A stretch of DNA of 64,000 bases from Streptomyces griseorubiginosus (GCF_001514195.1 NZ_KQ948736.1:1100625-1164624); one strand, 5' to 3'. Counted from the first letter of the stretch, positions 35,711 to 46,432 are shown. The notes: generated from the letters alone by a model not told the origin. Numbers and translations are program-made.

Positions 35711-37249
35711 CTACTTCACCAACTGGCCCCGCAGGCGGGGTGGGAGAGCAGCGGCACGGACGTCCGCTTCGCCGCCGCCCCTCTCCGCCCCGGACTCCGT
35801 CGCCCTCGGGAGTCGGATCGTGAACTCCGTTCGGCCCGGGGAGCTTTGGACGGTGATGTGGCCTCCGTGTGCTGCGGTGATCGCCAGCGCCAACGACAGG
35901 CCCAGACCCGAACCGCCCGCGCTCGCGTCCGACCGGGAGCGGGAGGTGTCCGCGCGGGTGAAGCGTTCGAAGACCGTGGGGAGGAGGGGCGGGGGGATAC
36001 CGGGACCGTCGTCGCGGACGCTGATCACACAGTGGTCGTCGGAAGGTTCCACCGACGTGACGACCCTCGTTCCCACCGGCGTGTGCGTCCTCGCGTTGGA
36101 CAGGAAGGCTGCCACCGCCCGCCGCAGGAGGGGCGCGTCTCCGGTCGCCAACGCCGCCGACCCCAAGGGAAGTTCGAGCTGCCAGTCGTGGCCGTTGTCC
36201 GCCGACCGCGCTTCCCACACCGCCTCCGCCACCAGTGCCGCCAGATCCACCCGCGCGGTCCGGAGCGGGTTGCCCTCGTCGAGGCGGGCGAGCAGGAGCA
36301 GGTCCTCCACCAGGGCCGTCATGCGTGCGGACTCGGCCGAGACGCGACGCCAGGCCAGCACCGGGTCGACGACGCCGGTGCCGCGGTTCACCAGCTCGGC
36401 GTATCCGGCGATCGAGGCGAGGGGCGTACGGAGTTCGTGGCTGGCGTCGGCCAGGAAGCGCCGCATGCGTTCCTCGCCGCTGCGCACCAACTCCTCGCTG
36501 TGCCGGACCCGTTCGAGGAGGTCATTGAGCGCGGCGCCCACCTGCCCGGCCTCACTGTCCGGGTCGGTGTCGGGCACGGGCACCCTGGTGAGGGTGTCGC
36601 CGGGTCCGAGCGGGGCCCGGGCGACCTCGGCCGCGGTGGCGGCGACCCGGCCGAGGGGGCGCAGTTGCCGTCGTACGACCACCGCGCACACGCAGCCGGC
36701 GACGGCGAGCCCGGTGGCCGCGACGGCGGACTCGACCAGCACCAGGTGCCCGAGCATGTTCTCCACGTCGGCCGTCGGCAGCCCGGTCAGGACCTGTACG
36801 CCGCCGCTGCGCAGCACGGTGACCCGGTAGGCGCCGAGACCCGGGAGGGTCCGGGTGTGCTGCGAGCCGTCGGCGCGCAGACCTGTCAGGGCGGCCTGCT
36901 GGGCCGGGTCGAGAGCCCGCGGCGGGGCGTCCTGCTTCACGACGGCCGCGGAAAGGACCTTCCCGTCACCGGACAGCCGGGCCGCCAGCATGCCCGACGG
37001 GTTTCCGTCGTTCCGGAGGAAGCCCAAGTAGGTGCTCGACGACGGGTGGAGGGCTGCGCCGCCGAGGCTGCGTTCGGCGGCGTTCACGACCCGGCCGTCG
37101 AACTCTCCCATGACGTAGGCGCGTTGGAACAACGCGGTGGCGAGGGCCGTCGCCCCGCAGACGACGACCAGGGTGGCGCCGACGAGGAGGAGCAGCCGGG
37201 TGCGCGTCGCGCGCGGGCGTCGTCGCGGCCGGGTCCTGGTGCCAGTCAT
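35711..37249 (-). CDS. Sensor histidine kinase without adjacent response regulator
   Basis: A 512-aa membrane kinase. Helices at about 18-40 and 168-192 flank an extracytoplasmic sensor domain; a HAMP linker follows. The H-box ASHELRTPLASIAGY holds His271, the N-box is AFLSNARTHTP, G1 is VRDDGPGIPP and G2 GGSGLGLSLA. It should autophosphorylate and pass the phosphate to a response regulator, but none lies on either side (HD protein downstream, acnA upstream). ATG 37249 is the start next to an arginine-rich cytoplasmic tail. Confidence 0.88.
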   Translation of the reverse strand: MTGTRTRPRRRPRATRTRLLLLVGATLVVVCGATALATALFQRAYVMGEFDGRVVNAAERSLGGAALHPSSSTYLGFLRNDGNPSGMLAARLSGDGKVLSAAVVKQDAPPRALDPAQQAALTGLRADGSQHTRTLPGLGAYRVTVLRSGGVQVLTGLPTADVENMLGHLVLVESAVAATGLAVAGCVCAVVVRRQLRPLGRVAATAAEVARAPLGPGDTLTRVPVPDTDPDSEAGQVGAALNDLLERVRHSEELVRSGEERMRRFLADASHELRTPLASIAGYAELVNRGTGVVDPVLAWRRVSAESARMTALVEDLLLLARLDEGNPLRTARVDLAALVAEAVWEARSADNGHDWQLELPLGSAALATGDAPLLRRAVAAFLSNARTHTPVGTRVVTSVEPSDDHCVISVRDDGPGIPPPLLPTVFERFTRADTSRSRSDASAGGSGLGLSLALAITAAHGGHITVQSSPGRTEFTIRLPRATESGAERGGGEADVRAAALPPRLRGQLVK

Positions 37250-37335
37250 GTACCGATCGTGTCCCGGTCCGCTGAGGGAACCCTGTGTTCCACCTGAGGG
37301 TGGGTGATGACCTGCGCATTCCGCTGCGGAAACGG

Positions 37336-37377
37336 CGAAAGGGCCGCACCCCCGGTGCCGGGGGTGCGGCCCTTTCG
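37336..37377 (-). terminator. Terminator of acnA
   Basis: A 20-bp stem running from CGAAAGGGCCGCACCCCCGG to its complement ending in CCCTTTCG, with a 2-base loop, starting 25 bases beyond the acnA stop. Confidence 0.9.
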
Positions 37378-37401
37378 CGACGAACCGTTGTCCGCGAAGG
37401 A

Positions 37402-40119
<2,718 letters not shown>

Positions 40120-40186
40120 GACAGTCTCCTTCATTTCTGTGCGCTTACCACCGCATCCTGCCGCCACGCCACCTTGGCCGATCCGC

Positions 40187-40218
40187 TAAGGTAAGGCTAA
40201 GTTAGGCATGCCTTACCG
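40187..40218. promoter_or_regulatory. Iron-box-like (DmdR/IdeR) element upstream of acnA
   Basis: TAAGGTAAGGCTAAGTTAG matches the DmdR/IdeR consensus TTAGGTTAGGCTAACCTAA at 14 of 19 positions, and an overlapping TTAGGCATGCCTTAC adds a second partial palindrome. It lies 68-99 bases before the acnA start. Iron control of an iron-sulfur enzyme is sensible. Confidence 0.6.
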
Positions 40219-40261
40219 TCAGGTTCGACGGACGCGTGCTGCTGCGGTACGCCTCGGCAGA

Positions 40262-40279
40262 TATCTCGATGTCGAGATA
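40262..40279. promoter_or_regulatory. Palindrome TATCTCGATGTCGAGATA between acnA and a methyltransferase
   Basis: Two 8-bp arms, TATCTCGA and TCGAGATA, with a 2-base spacer. The pattern is like MarR-family operators. The MarR-family factor TamR of S. coelicolor is reported to control aconitase, so this is a candidate TamR site. The same ATCTC-N6-GAGAT pattern occurs before murA2. Confidence 0.6.
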
Positions 40280-40369
40280 ACTCTAGTACATGAGGCCGGG
40301 ATGGTCATGCCCGGCCCCGCTGTGATGTCCTGACCGGCATGCCCGACGGACGAGAAACCGGGACGCCGG

Positions 40370-41227
40370 ATGGGAACGGTCATGCCTGACGGATGGGAAT
40401 GGGACCCGACCCTCTTCAAGGGAAGCGCGGTCCACTACACGCGCGGTCGGCTGCCGTACGCCCCGGGTCTCGCCGGGACGGTGGCCAGGGCCCTCGGACT
40501 GGACGGCCGGGGCCGGCTCCTCGACGTGGGCTGCGGGCCCGGCACGGTGCTGCTCGCGCTGGCGCGGTACTTCACGGAGGCGGTCGGCCTCGATCCCGAC
40601 GAGGACATGCTGGCCGAGGCGGAACGGCAGGCCGGGCGGCGCGGGGTCACCAACGCGCGCTGGGTGCCCGGCCGTGCCGAGGACCTGCCGGCCGGCCTCG
40701 GGACGTTCCGGGCCGTGGTGTTCGCCCAGTCCTTCCACTGGACGGACCGCGACCGGGTCGCCACGACCGTGCGGGGGATGCTGGAGCCGGGCGGCGCGTT
40801 CGTCCACATCGCCGACGACAAGGACGCGCCGACCGCGACCACTCCCCTGCCGTGGCCCGCCTCCCCCTACGCGGAGATCGGCGAGCTGGTGCGCGGGTAC
40901 CTCGGTCCGGTGCGCCGCGCCGGACAGGGCCGGCTCGTCCACGGCACCCCCGGCCGGGAGGACCTGGTCATGACACGGGCCGGCTTCGAGGAATTCGAAC
41001 AGCGCGTCGTGCCCGCCGGGCAGGTCGTGGAGCGCGGCGTGAACGACCTGGTGGCGTGGACGTTCTCCCGCTCCGACTCGGCACCCCATCTGTTCGGCGA
41101 CCGGCTGGCGGAGTTCGAGCGGGACCTGCGCGCCCTGTTGCGGAGCATCTCGCCGGACGGCCACTTCGCGGAACAGCTCCCGGCGACCCGGGTCATGATC
41201 TGGCGGCCACCGCGCGGCGAGGGGTGA
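40370..41227 (+). CDS. Class I SAM-dependent methyltransferase
   Basis: A 285-aa methyltransferase with motif I LLDVGCGPGTVLLAL, a post-I acidic residue in VGLDPDEDML and FAQSFHWTDR before motif III. The opening WEWDPTLFKGSAVHYTRGRLPY is common to UbiE/Tam-like enzymes; the substrate is unknown. It is divergent from acnA and shares the palindromic region, so a link to aconitate or other acids is conceivable but unproven. ATG 40370 follows CCGGGAC; ATG 40382 is an alternative. Confidence 0.8.
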   Translation: MGTVMPDGWEWDPTLFKGSAVHYTRGRLPYAPGLAGTVARALGLDGRGRLLDVGCGPGTVLLALARYFTEAVGLDPDEDMLAEAERQAGRRGVTNARWVPGRAEDLPAGLGTFRAVVFAQSFHWTDRDRVATTVRGMLEPGGAFVHIADDKDAPTATTPLPWPASPYAEIGELVRGYLGPVRRAGQGRLVHGTPGREDLVMTRAGFEEFEQRVVPAGQVVERGVNDLVAWTFSRSDSAPHLFGDRLAEFERDLRALLRSISPDGHFAEQLPATRVMIWRPPRGEG

Positions 41228-41250
41228 GGCCCGCCGAAGGAGGCCGACCC

Positions 41251-41360
41251 GGGTGACGGCTGCCCTGGGTGACGGCCCGAGGGGTGACGAGCGCTGGGGG
41301 TGACGGTCCCCGGGGGCGACGGTCCCCGCGGACGACGGTCCCCGGGGGGCGACGACCGCC
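41251..41360. repeat. Degenerate 16-bp tandem repeat, about seven units
   Basis: Units such as GGGTGACGGCTGCCCT, GGGTGACGGCCCGAGG, GGTGACGGTCCCCGGG and GGCGACGGTCCCCGCG repeat with strict 16-base spacing between the methyltransferase and DUF4236 genes. No coding function is seen. The high G+C and internal GGTCCCCGG palindromes may fold as a terminator. Confidence 0.7.
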
Positions 41361-41471
41361 CCAACTCGCCCACAGGGACGGGGCGGTGCGAAACCTGGCA
41401 GCCATCTCTTCGCCGGGCCGGGGTATTCGAACGGCAACGACAGCACGCGCGACCTTCGACAGGAGGCCCCC

Positions 41472-41672
41472 ATGCCGCTCACGTTCCGCAAGAGTTTCCG
41501 GATCCTTCCCGGAGTGCGGCTCAACATCAACCGGCGCTCTTGGTCCATCACGACCGGCGGCGGCAGCCACGGCCCGAAGCACACCCACAGCAGCACGGGA
41601 CGCCGTACGACATCCATGGATCTGCCCGGACCTTTCGGATGGCGCCGGACCCGTACCGCCAAGCGCCACTGA
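41472..41672 (+). CDS. DUF4236 domain protein
   Basis: A 66-aa basic protein, MPLTFRKSFRILPGVRLN at its start, then SITTGGG and STGRRTTSMDLPGPFGWRR. This is the full conserved DUF4236 pattern common in Streptomyces; the function is unknown. AGGAGG lies 8 bases upstream of ATG 41472. It stands alone between a methyltransferase and murA2. Confidence 0.9.
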   Translation: MPLTFRKSFRILPGVRLNINRRSWSITTGGGSHGPKHTHSSTGRRTTSMDLPGPFGWRRTRTAKRH

Positions 41673-41727
41673 CGTCTCCTCGGATCCGCACGGGTCACTC
41701 ACCCGAACGGACGCCCCGGAATGCGCA

Positions 41728-41744
41728 ATCTCATATCTGAGATA
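41728..41744. promoter_or_regulatory. Operator-like palindrome overlapping the murA2 -10 region
   Basis: ATCTC-ATATCT-GAGAT shares the ATCTC-N6-GAGAT layout with the palindrome near acnA. It overlaps TAGCCT (41743-41748), a possible -10 hexamer placed 7 bases before ATG 41756, which would give a leaderless message. A bound protein would block transcription. Confidence 0.6.
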
Positions 41745-41755
41745 GCCTCAACCCC

Positions 41756-43285
41756 ATGGCAGACGACTACCTCGTACGCATCGGCAAGCTCATCCGTGAC
41801 GCCCGGCAGCACCGGGGCTGGACACAGTCGCAGCTCGCGGAGGCGCTCGGCACCAGTCAGAGCGCCGTCAATCGCATCGAGCGCGGCAACCAGAACATCA
41901 GCCTTGAGATGATCGCCCGTATCGGTGAAGCACTGGACAGCGAGATCGTCTCTCTGGGCTACGCGGGCCCGATGCATCTGCGGGTGGTCGGCGGGCGCCG
42001 GCTGTCCGGTGCCATCGACGTCAAGACGAGCAAGAACGCGTGTGTGGCCCTGCTCTGCGCCTCGCTCCTCAACAAGGGGCGCACGGTGCTGCGCAGGGTC
42101 GCCCGCATCGAGGAGGTCTACCGCCTGCTGGAGGTGCTGGGCTCCATCGGCGTCCGCACCCGGTGGATCAACGACGGCGTCGACCTGGAGCTGGTCCCGC
42201 CGACCGAGCTGAACATGGCGTCGATCGACTCCGACGCCGCCGTGCGCACCCGCTCGATCATCATGTTCCTCGGCCCGCTGCTGCACCGCATGGACCGCTT
42301 CAAGCTGCCGTACGCCGGCGGCTGCGACCTCGGCACCCGGACCATCGAGCCGCACATGATCGCGCTGCGCCGGTTCGGTCTGGAGGTCGCGGCGACCGAG
42401 GGGCAGTACCACGCGCGGGTGGATCGGGCGGTCCGCCCGGACCGTCCGATCGTGCTGACCGAGCGCGGCGACACCGTGACGGAGAACGCGCTGCTCGCGG
42501 CCGCCCGCCACGACGGCGTCACCGTCATCCGCAACGCCTCCTCCAACTACATGGTCCAGGACCTGTGCTTCTTCCTGGAGGCGCTCGGCGTCCGGGTCGA
42601 GGGCATCGGCACCACCACGCTCACCGTGCACGGCGTGCCGCGCATCGACGTGGACGTCGACTACTCCCCTTCCGAGGACCCGGTCGAGGCGATGAGCCTG
42701 CTGGCCGCGGCGGTGGTCACGGAGTCGGAGCTGACGGTGCGCCGGGTGCCGATCGAGTTCCTGGAGATCGAGCTGGCGGTCCTGGAGGAGATGGGCCTCG
42801 ACCACGACCGTACGCCGGAGTACTTCGCGGACAACGGCCGCACCCGCCTGGTCGACCTCACGGTCCGGCCCTCCAAGCTGGAGGCGCCGATCGACAAGAT
42901 CCACCCGATGCCGTTCCCCGGCCTGAACATCGACAACGTCCCGTTCTTCGCGGCGATCGCGGCGGTCGCGCAGGGCCAGACTCTCATCCACGACTGGGTC
43001 TACGACAACCGCGCGATCTACCTCACCGACCTGAACCGCCTGGGCGGCCGCCTCCAACTCCTCGACCCGCACAGGGTCCTGGTCGAGGGCCCGACCCGCT
43101 GGCGCGCCGCCGAGATGATGTGCCCCCCTGCGCTGCGCCCCGCCGTGGTCGTCCTCCTGGCGATGATGGCGGCGGACGGCACGTCGGTGCTGCGCAACGT
43201 GTATGTCATCAACCGGGGTTACGAGGATCTGGCGGAGCGGTTGAACTCGGTGGGGGCGCAGATCGAGATCTTCCGGGACATCTGA
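41756..43285 (+). CDS. murA2: XRE helix-turn-helix fused to UDP-N-acetylglucosamine 1-carboxyvinyltransferase
   Basis: A 509-aa protein. Residues 1-65 form an XRE-type DNA-binding domain (WTQSQLAEALGTSQSAVNRIE); residues from about 73 form a complete MurA fold, the first enzyme of peptidoglycan precursor synthesis using phosphoenolpyruvate. Active-site residues are kept: Lys93-Asn94 in KTSKNAC, Cys190 in AGGCDLG and the C-terminal loop GYEDLAERLNSVGA. MurA alone is about 420 aa, so the HTH is an added domain. This fused second MurA is known in Streptomyces annotation. There is no Shine-Dalgarno; a leaderless start is likely. It may regulate its own promoter. Confidence 0.9.
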   Translation: MADDYLVRIGKLIRDARQHRGWTQSQLAEALGTSQSAVNRIERGNQNISLEMIARIGEALDSEIVSLGYAGPMHLRVVGGRRLSGAIDVKTSKNACVALLCASLLNKGRTVLRRVARIEEVYRLLEVLGSIGVRTRWINDGVDLELVPPTELNMASIDSDAAVRTRSIIMFLGPLLHRMDRFKLPYAGGCDLGTRTIEPHMIALRRFGLEVAATEGQYHARVDRAVRPDRPIVLTERGDTVTENALLAAARHDGVTVIRNASSNYMVQDLCFFLEALGVRVEGIGTTTLTVHGVPRIDVDVDYSPSEDPVEAMSLLAAAVVTESELTVRRVPIEFLEIELAVLEEMGLDHDRTPEYFADNGRTRLVDLTVRPSKLEAPIDKIHPMPFPGLNIDNVPFFAAIAAVAQGQTLIHDWVYDNRAIYLTDLNRLGGRLQLLDPHRVLVEGPTRWRAAEMMCPPALRPAVVVLLAMMAADGTSVLRNVYVINRGYEDLAERLNSVGAQIEIFRDI

Positions 43286-43317
43286 CCGCTCTTGCGCGGA
43301 GGTTGACGGTCGCTCGG

Positions 43318-43866
43318 CTACCAGGTGTGGGCCACGTCCACCACCAGTCGGTCGGGCAGGACCGTCACCCGGAACGGCAGCGTGGCGCGGACGCCGAGCC
43401 CGATGTGGGTCGCTCCGTCGTAGTGGCCTCCGAACTTCGCGTCCCGGAAGGTCCGGTAGCCGCGGAAGTCGAGTCCCGGCAGCGGATCGGCGAGCCTGAC
43501 GTGGTACCGCGAGTCGTCGACCGGCGCGGTGAACTCGATCTCGATGATCGCCCCTCCCGCGACCGGGATGCCGGTCTGGGACGGGGGGTGGTTGAAGCCG
43601 GGGACGTACTGGACCCAGTACCCCGCCGGGTCGGCCGTCGTCATGCCCGGAAGGTCGAGCACCATCCGGTCGTAGCAGGTGTGTTGGCCGGCCCTGACAT
43701 CCGTCAGGGAAGCGGCCATCGCCAACGACCCGGGCGCGGCCTTCGTGATGCTGCCCCAGCCCTTCTGGCAGGCCTCGGCCTGTGGCGCGGCGGCGACGGC
43801 AGGCGTGGCGCCTGCTCCCGTCAGGACCAGCGTCAGTGCTGCCAGCACGGTTGCCCAAGCTTTCAT
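43318..43866 (-). CDS. Secreted AMIN-like domain protein
   Basis: A 182-aa exported protein: signal peptide MKAWATVLAALTLVLTGAGA with cleavage near AVA/AAP, then a beta-sandwich with CYDRMVLDLPG, YWVQYVPGF and a closing VLPDRLVVDVAH strand, the pattern of AMIN-like domains found in Streptomyces secreted proteins. Two cysteines could pair. A possible role in cell-wall binding is inference. ATG 43866 has GAGGGG upstream. It is convergent with murA2. Confidence 0.75.
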   Translation of the reverse strand: MKAWATVLAALTLVLTGAGATPAVAAAPQAEACQKGWGSITKAAPGSLAMAASLTDVRAGQHTCYDRMVLDLPGMTTADPAGYWVQYVPGFNHPPSQTGIPVAGGAIIEIEFTAPVDDSRYHVRLADPLPGLDFRGYRTFRDAKFGGHYDGATHIGLGVRATLPFRVTVLPDRLVVDVAHTW

Positions 43867-43991
43867 CTGTGAGCATCCCCTCTTGTCTGCGTGCACGGCG
43901 AATCCGTGCCATGTCAGACAAAGGGGGAGGCGCAACGGTTGGAGGCGATCAGGGTCCAGTTTCGGACATTCCTCTCGAATGTCAGGGGCCG

Positions 43992-44651
43992 TCAGCGCAG
44001 TCGGCGGGCTCGCAGCACCACGTCGTCGGTGTGGTGTGCGCCGGCCCCGCCGTCGGGGGCCGGCCGGGGTCGCTGTTCGTCCACCTCCAGCTCCCAGTCG
44101 TCGTCGAGCAGGGCGGCGACCATCGCGGGCCAGACGTACGCGGCCGGGTCGAACTCGCTGTCGTGCGGGTGCCCGGTGTCCATCCCCGCGTGGTGGACGA
44201 GCAGCAGTACGCCACCGGGCGCGACCGCCCCGAGCAGCGCCCGCTCGTTCGCGGCGTCGGAGGTGCGCGGCAGGGCCGGGTACTGCGCGGAGACCAGGTC
44301 GAAGGAGCCGGGCGGGAGTGCCGCCTCCGTCAGTTCCGCGTGGACCCAGTGGATGGTGACGCCGGCGTCGCGTGCGTGCCCCGCCGCCCGGTCCAGCGCC
44401 ACTCCCGAGACCTCCAGCGCGGTCACGTCCCAGCCGCCGCGCGCGAGCCAGACGGCATCGGCGCCCTCGCCGCAGCCGACGTCGAGCACCCGCCCCGGCG
44501 TGAGCCCGGCGACCTCGGCCACGAGGGCACCGTTGGGCCGGCCGCTCCACAGCTGCGCCCGGTCGGCGTAGCGGTCGTCCCACTCCGCCCGTACGGCGGG
44601 GTCTCCGGCGTATCCGTCGGCGGTCGTCGTTCCTGCGTTGTCGCGAGTCAT
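43992..44651 (-). CDS. Class I SAM-dependent methyltransferase
   Basis: A 219-aa enzyme with motif I VLDVGCGEGADAVWLA, ALEVSGVAL after it and FDLVSAQYPAL. It is similar in layout to small TehB-like methyltransferases; the substrate is unknown. ATG 44651 was chosen because the family starts shortly before the WDDRYADRAQLWSGRPN segment and GGTGAG lies upstream; a longer frame to 44765 adds an arginine-rich tail. It is transcribed away from the MerR-TOBE gene. Confidence 0.8.
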   Translation of the reverse strand: MTRDNAGTTTADGYAGDPAVRAEWDDRYADRAQLWSGRPNGALVAEVAGLTPGRVLDVGCGEGADAVWLARGGWDVTALEVSGVALDRAAGHARDAGVTIHWVHAELTEAALPPGSFDLVSAQYPALPRTSDAANERALLGAVAPGGVLLLVHHAGMDTGHPHDSEFDPAAYVWPAMVAALLDDDWELEVDEQRPRPAPDGGAGAHHTDDVVLRARRLR

Positions 44652-44803
44652 GGGCTCACCGTCGCCCCTCGCGTCCCGGTCGGGCCAGCGGCGTTGCCGT
44701 TCCGGCAAAACTTGCCCTGGTGCTCCGATGCCCCAGTGCCTCGGTGCCCCGGGGATCCGGCTCACGGGCGGCTCGTCGCTGTGGATCGCCTATCTTGGCG
44801 CCT

Positions 44804-45199
44804 ATGCAGTCCTACACGATCGGCCAGGCCGCACGGCTGCTCGGCGTGAGCCCGGACACCGCGCGGCGGTGGGCGGACGCCGGGCGGGTTCCCACGCACC
44901 GGGACGAGGGCGGGCGTCGCCTCATCGACGGGAAGGACCTGGCCGCCTTCTCCGTGGAGCTCGCCAAGGGCGACGGCGGCGACGAGGAGATCTCCCACAC
45001 CTCCGTCCGCAACGCCTTCCCCGGCATCGTCACCGCCGTGAAGCTCGGCGACGTCGCGGCGCAGGTGGAGATCCAGGCCGGCCCGCACCGGCTGGTGTCC
45101 CTGCTGACGCGGGAGGCCGTGGAGGAACTCGGCCTGGAGGTCGGTGTGGAGGCCACCGCGCGCGTGAAGTCGACCAACGTGCACATCGACCGCACCTGA
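44804..45199 (+). CDS. MerR-type HTH / TOBE molybdate-binding protein
   Basis: A 131-aa protein with a MerR-like excisionase HTH (YTIGQAARLLGVSPDTARRW, residues 4-23) and a C-terminal TOBE/Mop domain (SVRNAFPGIVTAVKLGD; VEATARVKSTNVHI), which binds molybdate. It may sense molybdenum. TATCTT ends 7 bases before ATG 44804 and no ribosome binding site exists, so the message is probably leaderless. It is convergent with the M24 gene, whose stop lies 10 bases beyond its own. Confidence 0.87.
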   Translation: MQSYTIGQAARLLGVSPDTARRWADAGRVPTHRDEGGRRLIDGKDLAAFSVELAKGDGGDEEISHTSVRNAFPGIVTAVKLGDVAAQVEIQAGPHRLVSLLTREAVEELGLEVGVEATARVKSTNVHIDRT

Positions 45200-45209
45200 A
45201 CAGGCGGGG

Positions 45210-45911
45210 TCAGAGGGTGAGCAGTTCCTCGTGGAAGCCGCCGAACTCCCGCTCGCCGTCGATGAGATGGATCTCCAGGATCCAGTGGCAACGCCGTCCC
45301 GCCCTGTCCGTGCGGCGCAACGGGGTGTCGTTGGCGGGGGCGATGTACGACTCCACGTCGGCGCCCTCGATCCACTCGTGCGGGAACTCGCCGACCAGGT
45401 GACCGGCGTGCCAACCGCCCAGCTCCCAGCCGGACTCGGCGGCCAGCCGCGCCACTTCGGCGTACAGGCGCGCGCCGGTGATGTGCGGGTCGGACTCGAA
45501 GAAGCTCCGGCCGGCGGCGAAGATCCGCGGCAGGTCGGCGCGGAGGCGGTGCTTGTCCGGGTCGCCGCCGAGCACGAAGGTGCGGCCGAAGTCGGCCTCG
45601 TACTCCTCGAAGATCGGGCCGAAGTCGGCGAAGACGATGTCGTCCGCGCCGATCACCCGGTCCGGCGGGTTCTCCCGGTACGGCTTGAGGGTGTTCGGTC
45701 CCGATCGCACGACCCGCTTGTGCCAGTGCCGGGTGGTGCCGAACAGCTCGTTCGCCAGGTCCCGGACGCGGTCGCTGACCTCCCGCTCCCCCGCACCCGG
45801 CGCGATCAGCCCGCGCGCCCCGATCTCGGCGAAGAGCCGCTCGGCCTTCGCCTGGGCGTCCAGCAGCCTGGCCGCGCGCGTGGGTTCGTCGTCCGCCGTG
45901 GGGTCCGCCAT
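45210..45911 (-). CDS. M24-family metallopeptidase-like protein
   Basis: A 233-aa protein with the pita-bread fold of methionine aminopeptidase/creatinase. Likely metal ligands are the Asp residues in FADFGPIFEEYEADFGRTF, His in WHAGHLVGEFPHEW and the Glu residues in WILEIHLIDG. Unlike creatinase it lacks a long N-terminal domain. Substrate is unknown (Xaa-Pro peptidase-like). ATG 45911 is the clear start. Confidence 0.85.
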   Translation of the reverse strand: MADPTADDEPTRAARLLDAQAKAERLFAEIGARGLIAPGAGEREVSDRVRDLANELFGTTRHWHKRVVRSGPNTLKPYRENPPDRVIGADDIVFADFGPIFEEYEADFGRTFVLGGDPDKHRLRADLPRIFAAGRSFFESDPHITGARLYAEVARLAAESGWELGGWHAGHLVGEFPHEWIEGADVESYIAPANDTPLRRTDRAGRRCHWILEIHLIDGEREFGGFHEELLTL

Positions 45912-46107
45912 GGGACGACCATAATCACCCGAACGGCCGTCCGGGCGAGGCGGGCCTGGCCGCGTGTTCCTAGCGTGGAGGCGGGCCGGGTGGCCGGGAT
46001 CGCTACGGACCCGGCCGGGTGGGCGGGACCTTCCGGACCCGGCCGGGTGTACGTGACCTCACGACCCAGCCCGAGCCCGGCCGTCGGCTCGCTCGGAGGA
46101 GGAGACC

Positions 46108-46161
46108 ATGACCACGGCTGCCCTCGGACGCGTCTCCGGCATACCGGCGGGTGCCTCGTGA
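46108..46161 (+). CDS. 17-residue ORF with strong ribosome binding site
   Basis: MTTAALGRVSGIPAGAS follows GGAGGAG at 3-5 bases. Its stop overlaps the next start (GTGA), so translation of the following 68-aa gene is probably coupled to it. It may be a leader peptide. Too short to identify. Confidence 0.5.
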   Translation: MTTAALGRVSGIPAGAS

Positions 46162-46364
46162 CCGCCGCGGACGCCACGCCCGTACTGCGGTGCGCCAGCC
46201 GGCAATCCGGGCCGCGGGACGGGGAGGAGTGCGGGGCCCGGGCCCGGTTCGAGATCTCCTGCCATGCCCGGCCCCCGCTGGTCGTATGTCCTCAACACCT
46301 GGGCCCCGCACTGCTGTTGGCCGACGGGGTGCTGTGGCCTCCGGAGATCAGACTCGTGCGGTGA
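46158..46364 (+). CDS. Small hypothetical protein
   Basis: A 68-aa protein, cysteine-containing (LRCASRQ, GEECGARARFEISCHARPP, VVCPQHL). Four Cys and two His could bind a metal; the closing LADGVLWPPEIRLVR is hydrophobic. It depends on the 17-residue ORF for its ribosome loading. I do not recognise a family. A weak hairpin follows and then a convergent secreted-protein gene. Confidence 0.55.
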   Translation: MTAADATPVLRCASRQSGPRDGEECGARARFEISCHARPPLVVCPQHLGPALLLADGVLWPPEIRLVR

Positions 46365-46391
46365 GCGCGGCTGGACGGCTCTGACCGTCGG

Positions 46392-46429
46392 GGCCGGGCC
46401 GGCCGATTCTTCCCTGCCGGGCCCGGCCG
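46392..46429. terminator. Bidirectional terminator candidate
   Basis: GGCCGGGCC and GGCCCGG-type arms flank ATTCTTCCCT between two convergent genes. The stem has mismatches. Confidence 0.5.
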
Positions 46430-46432
46430 TGC

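Noticed and set aside
41699..43921. 740-aa minus-strand frame opposite murA2
   Set aside because: It overlaps a complete MurA gene and has shadow composition; only the AMIN-like gene at 43318-43866 on that strand is credible.
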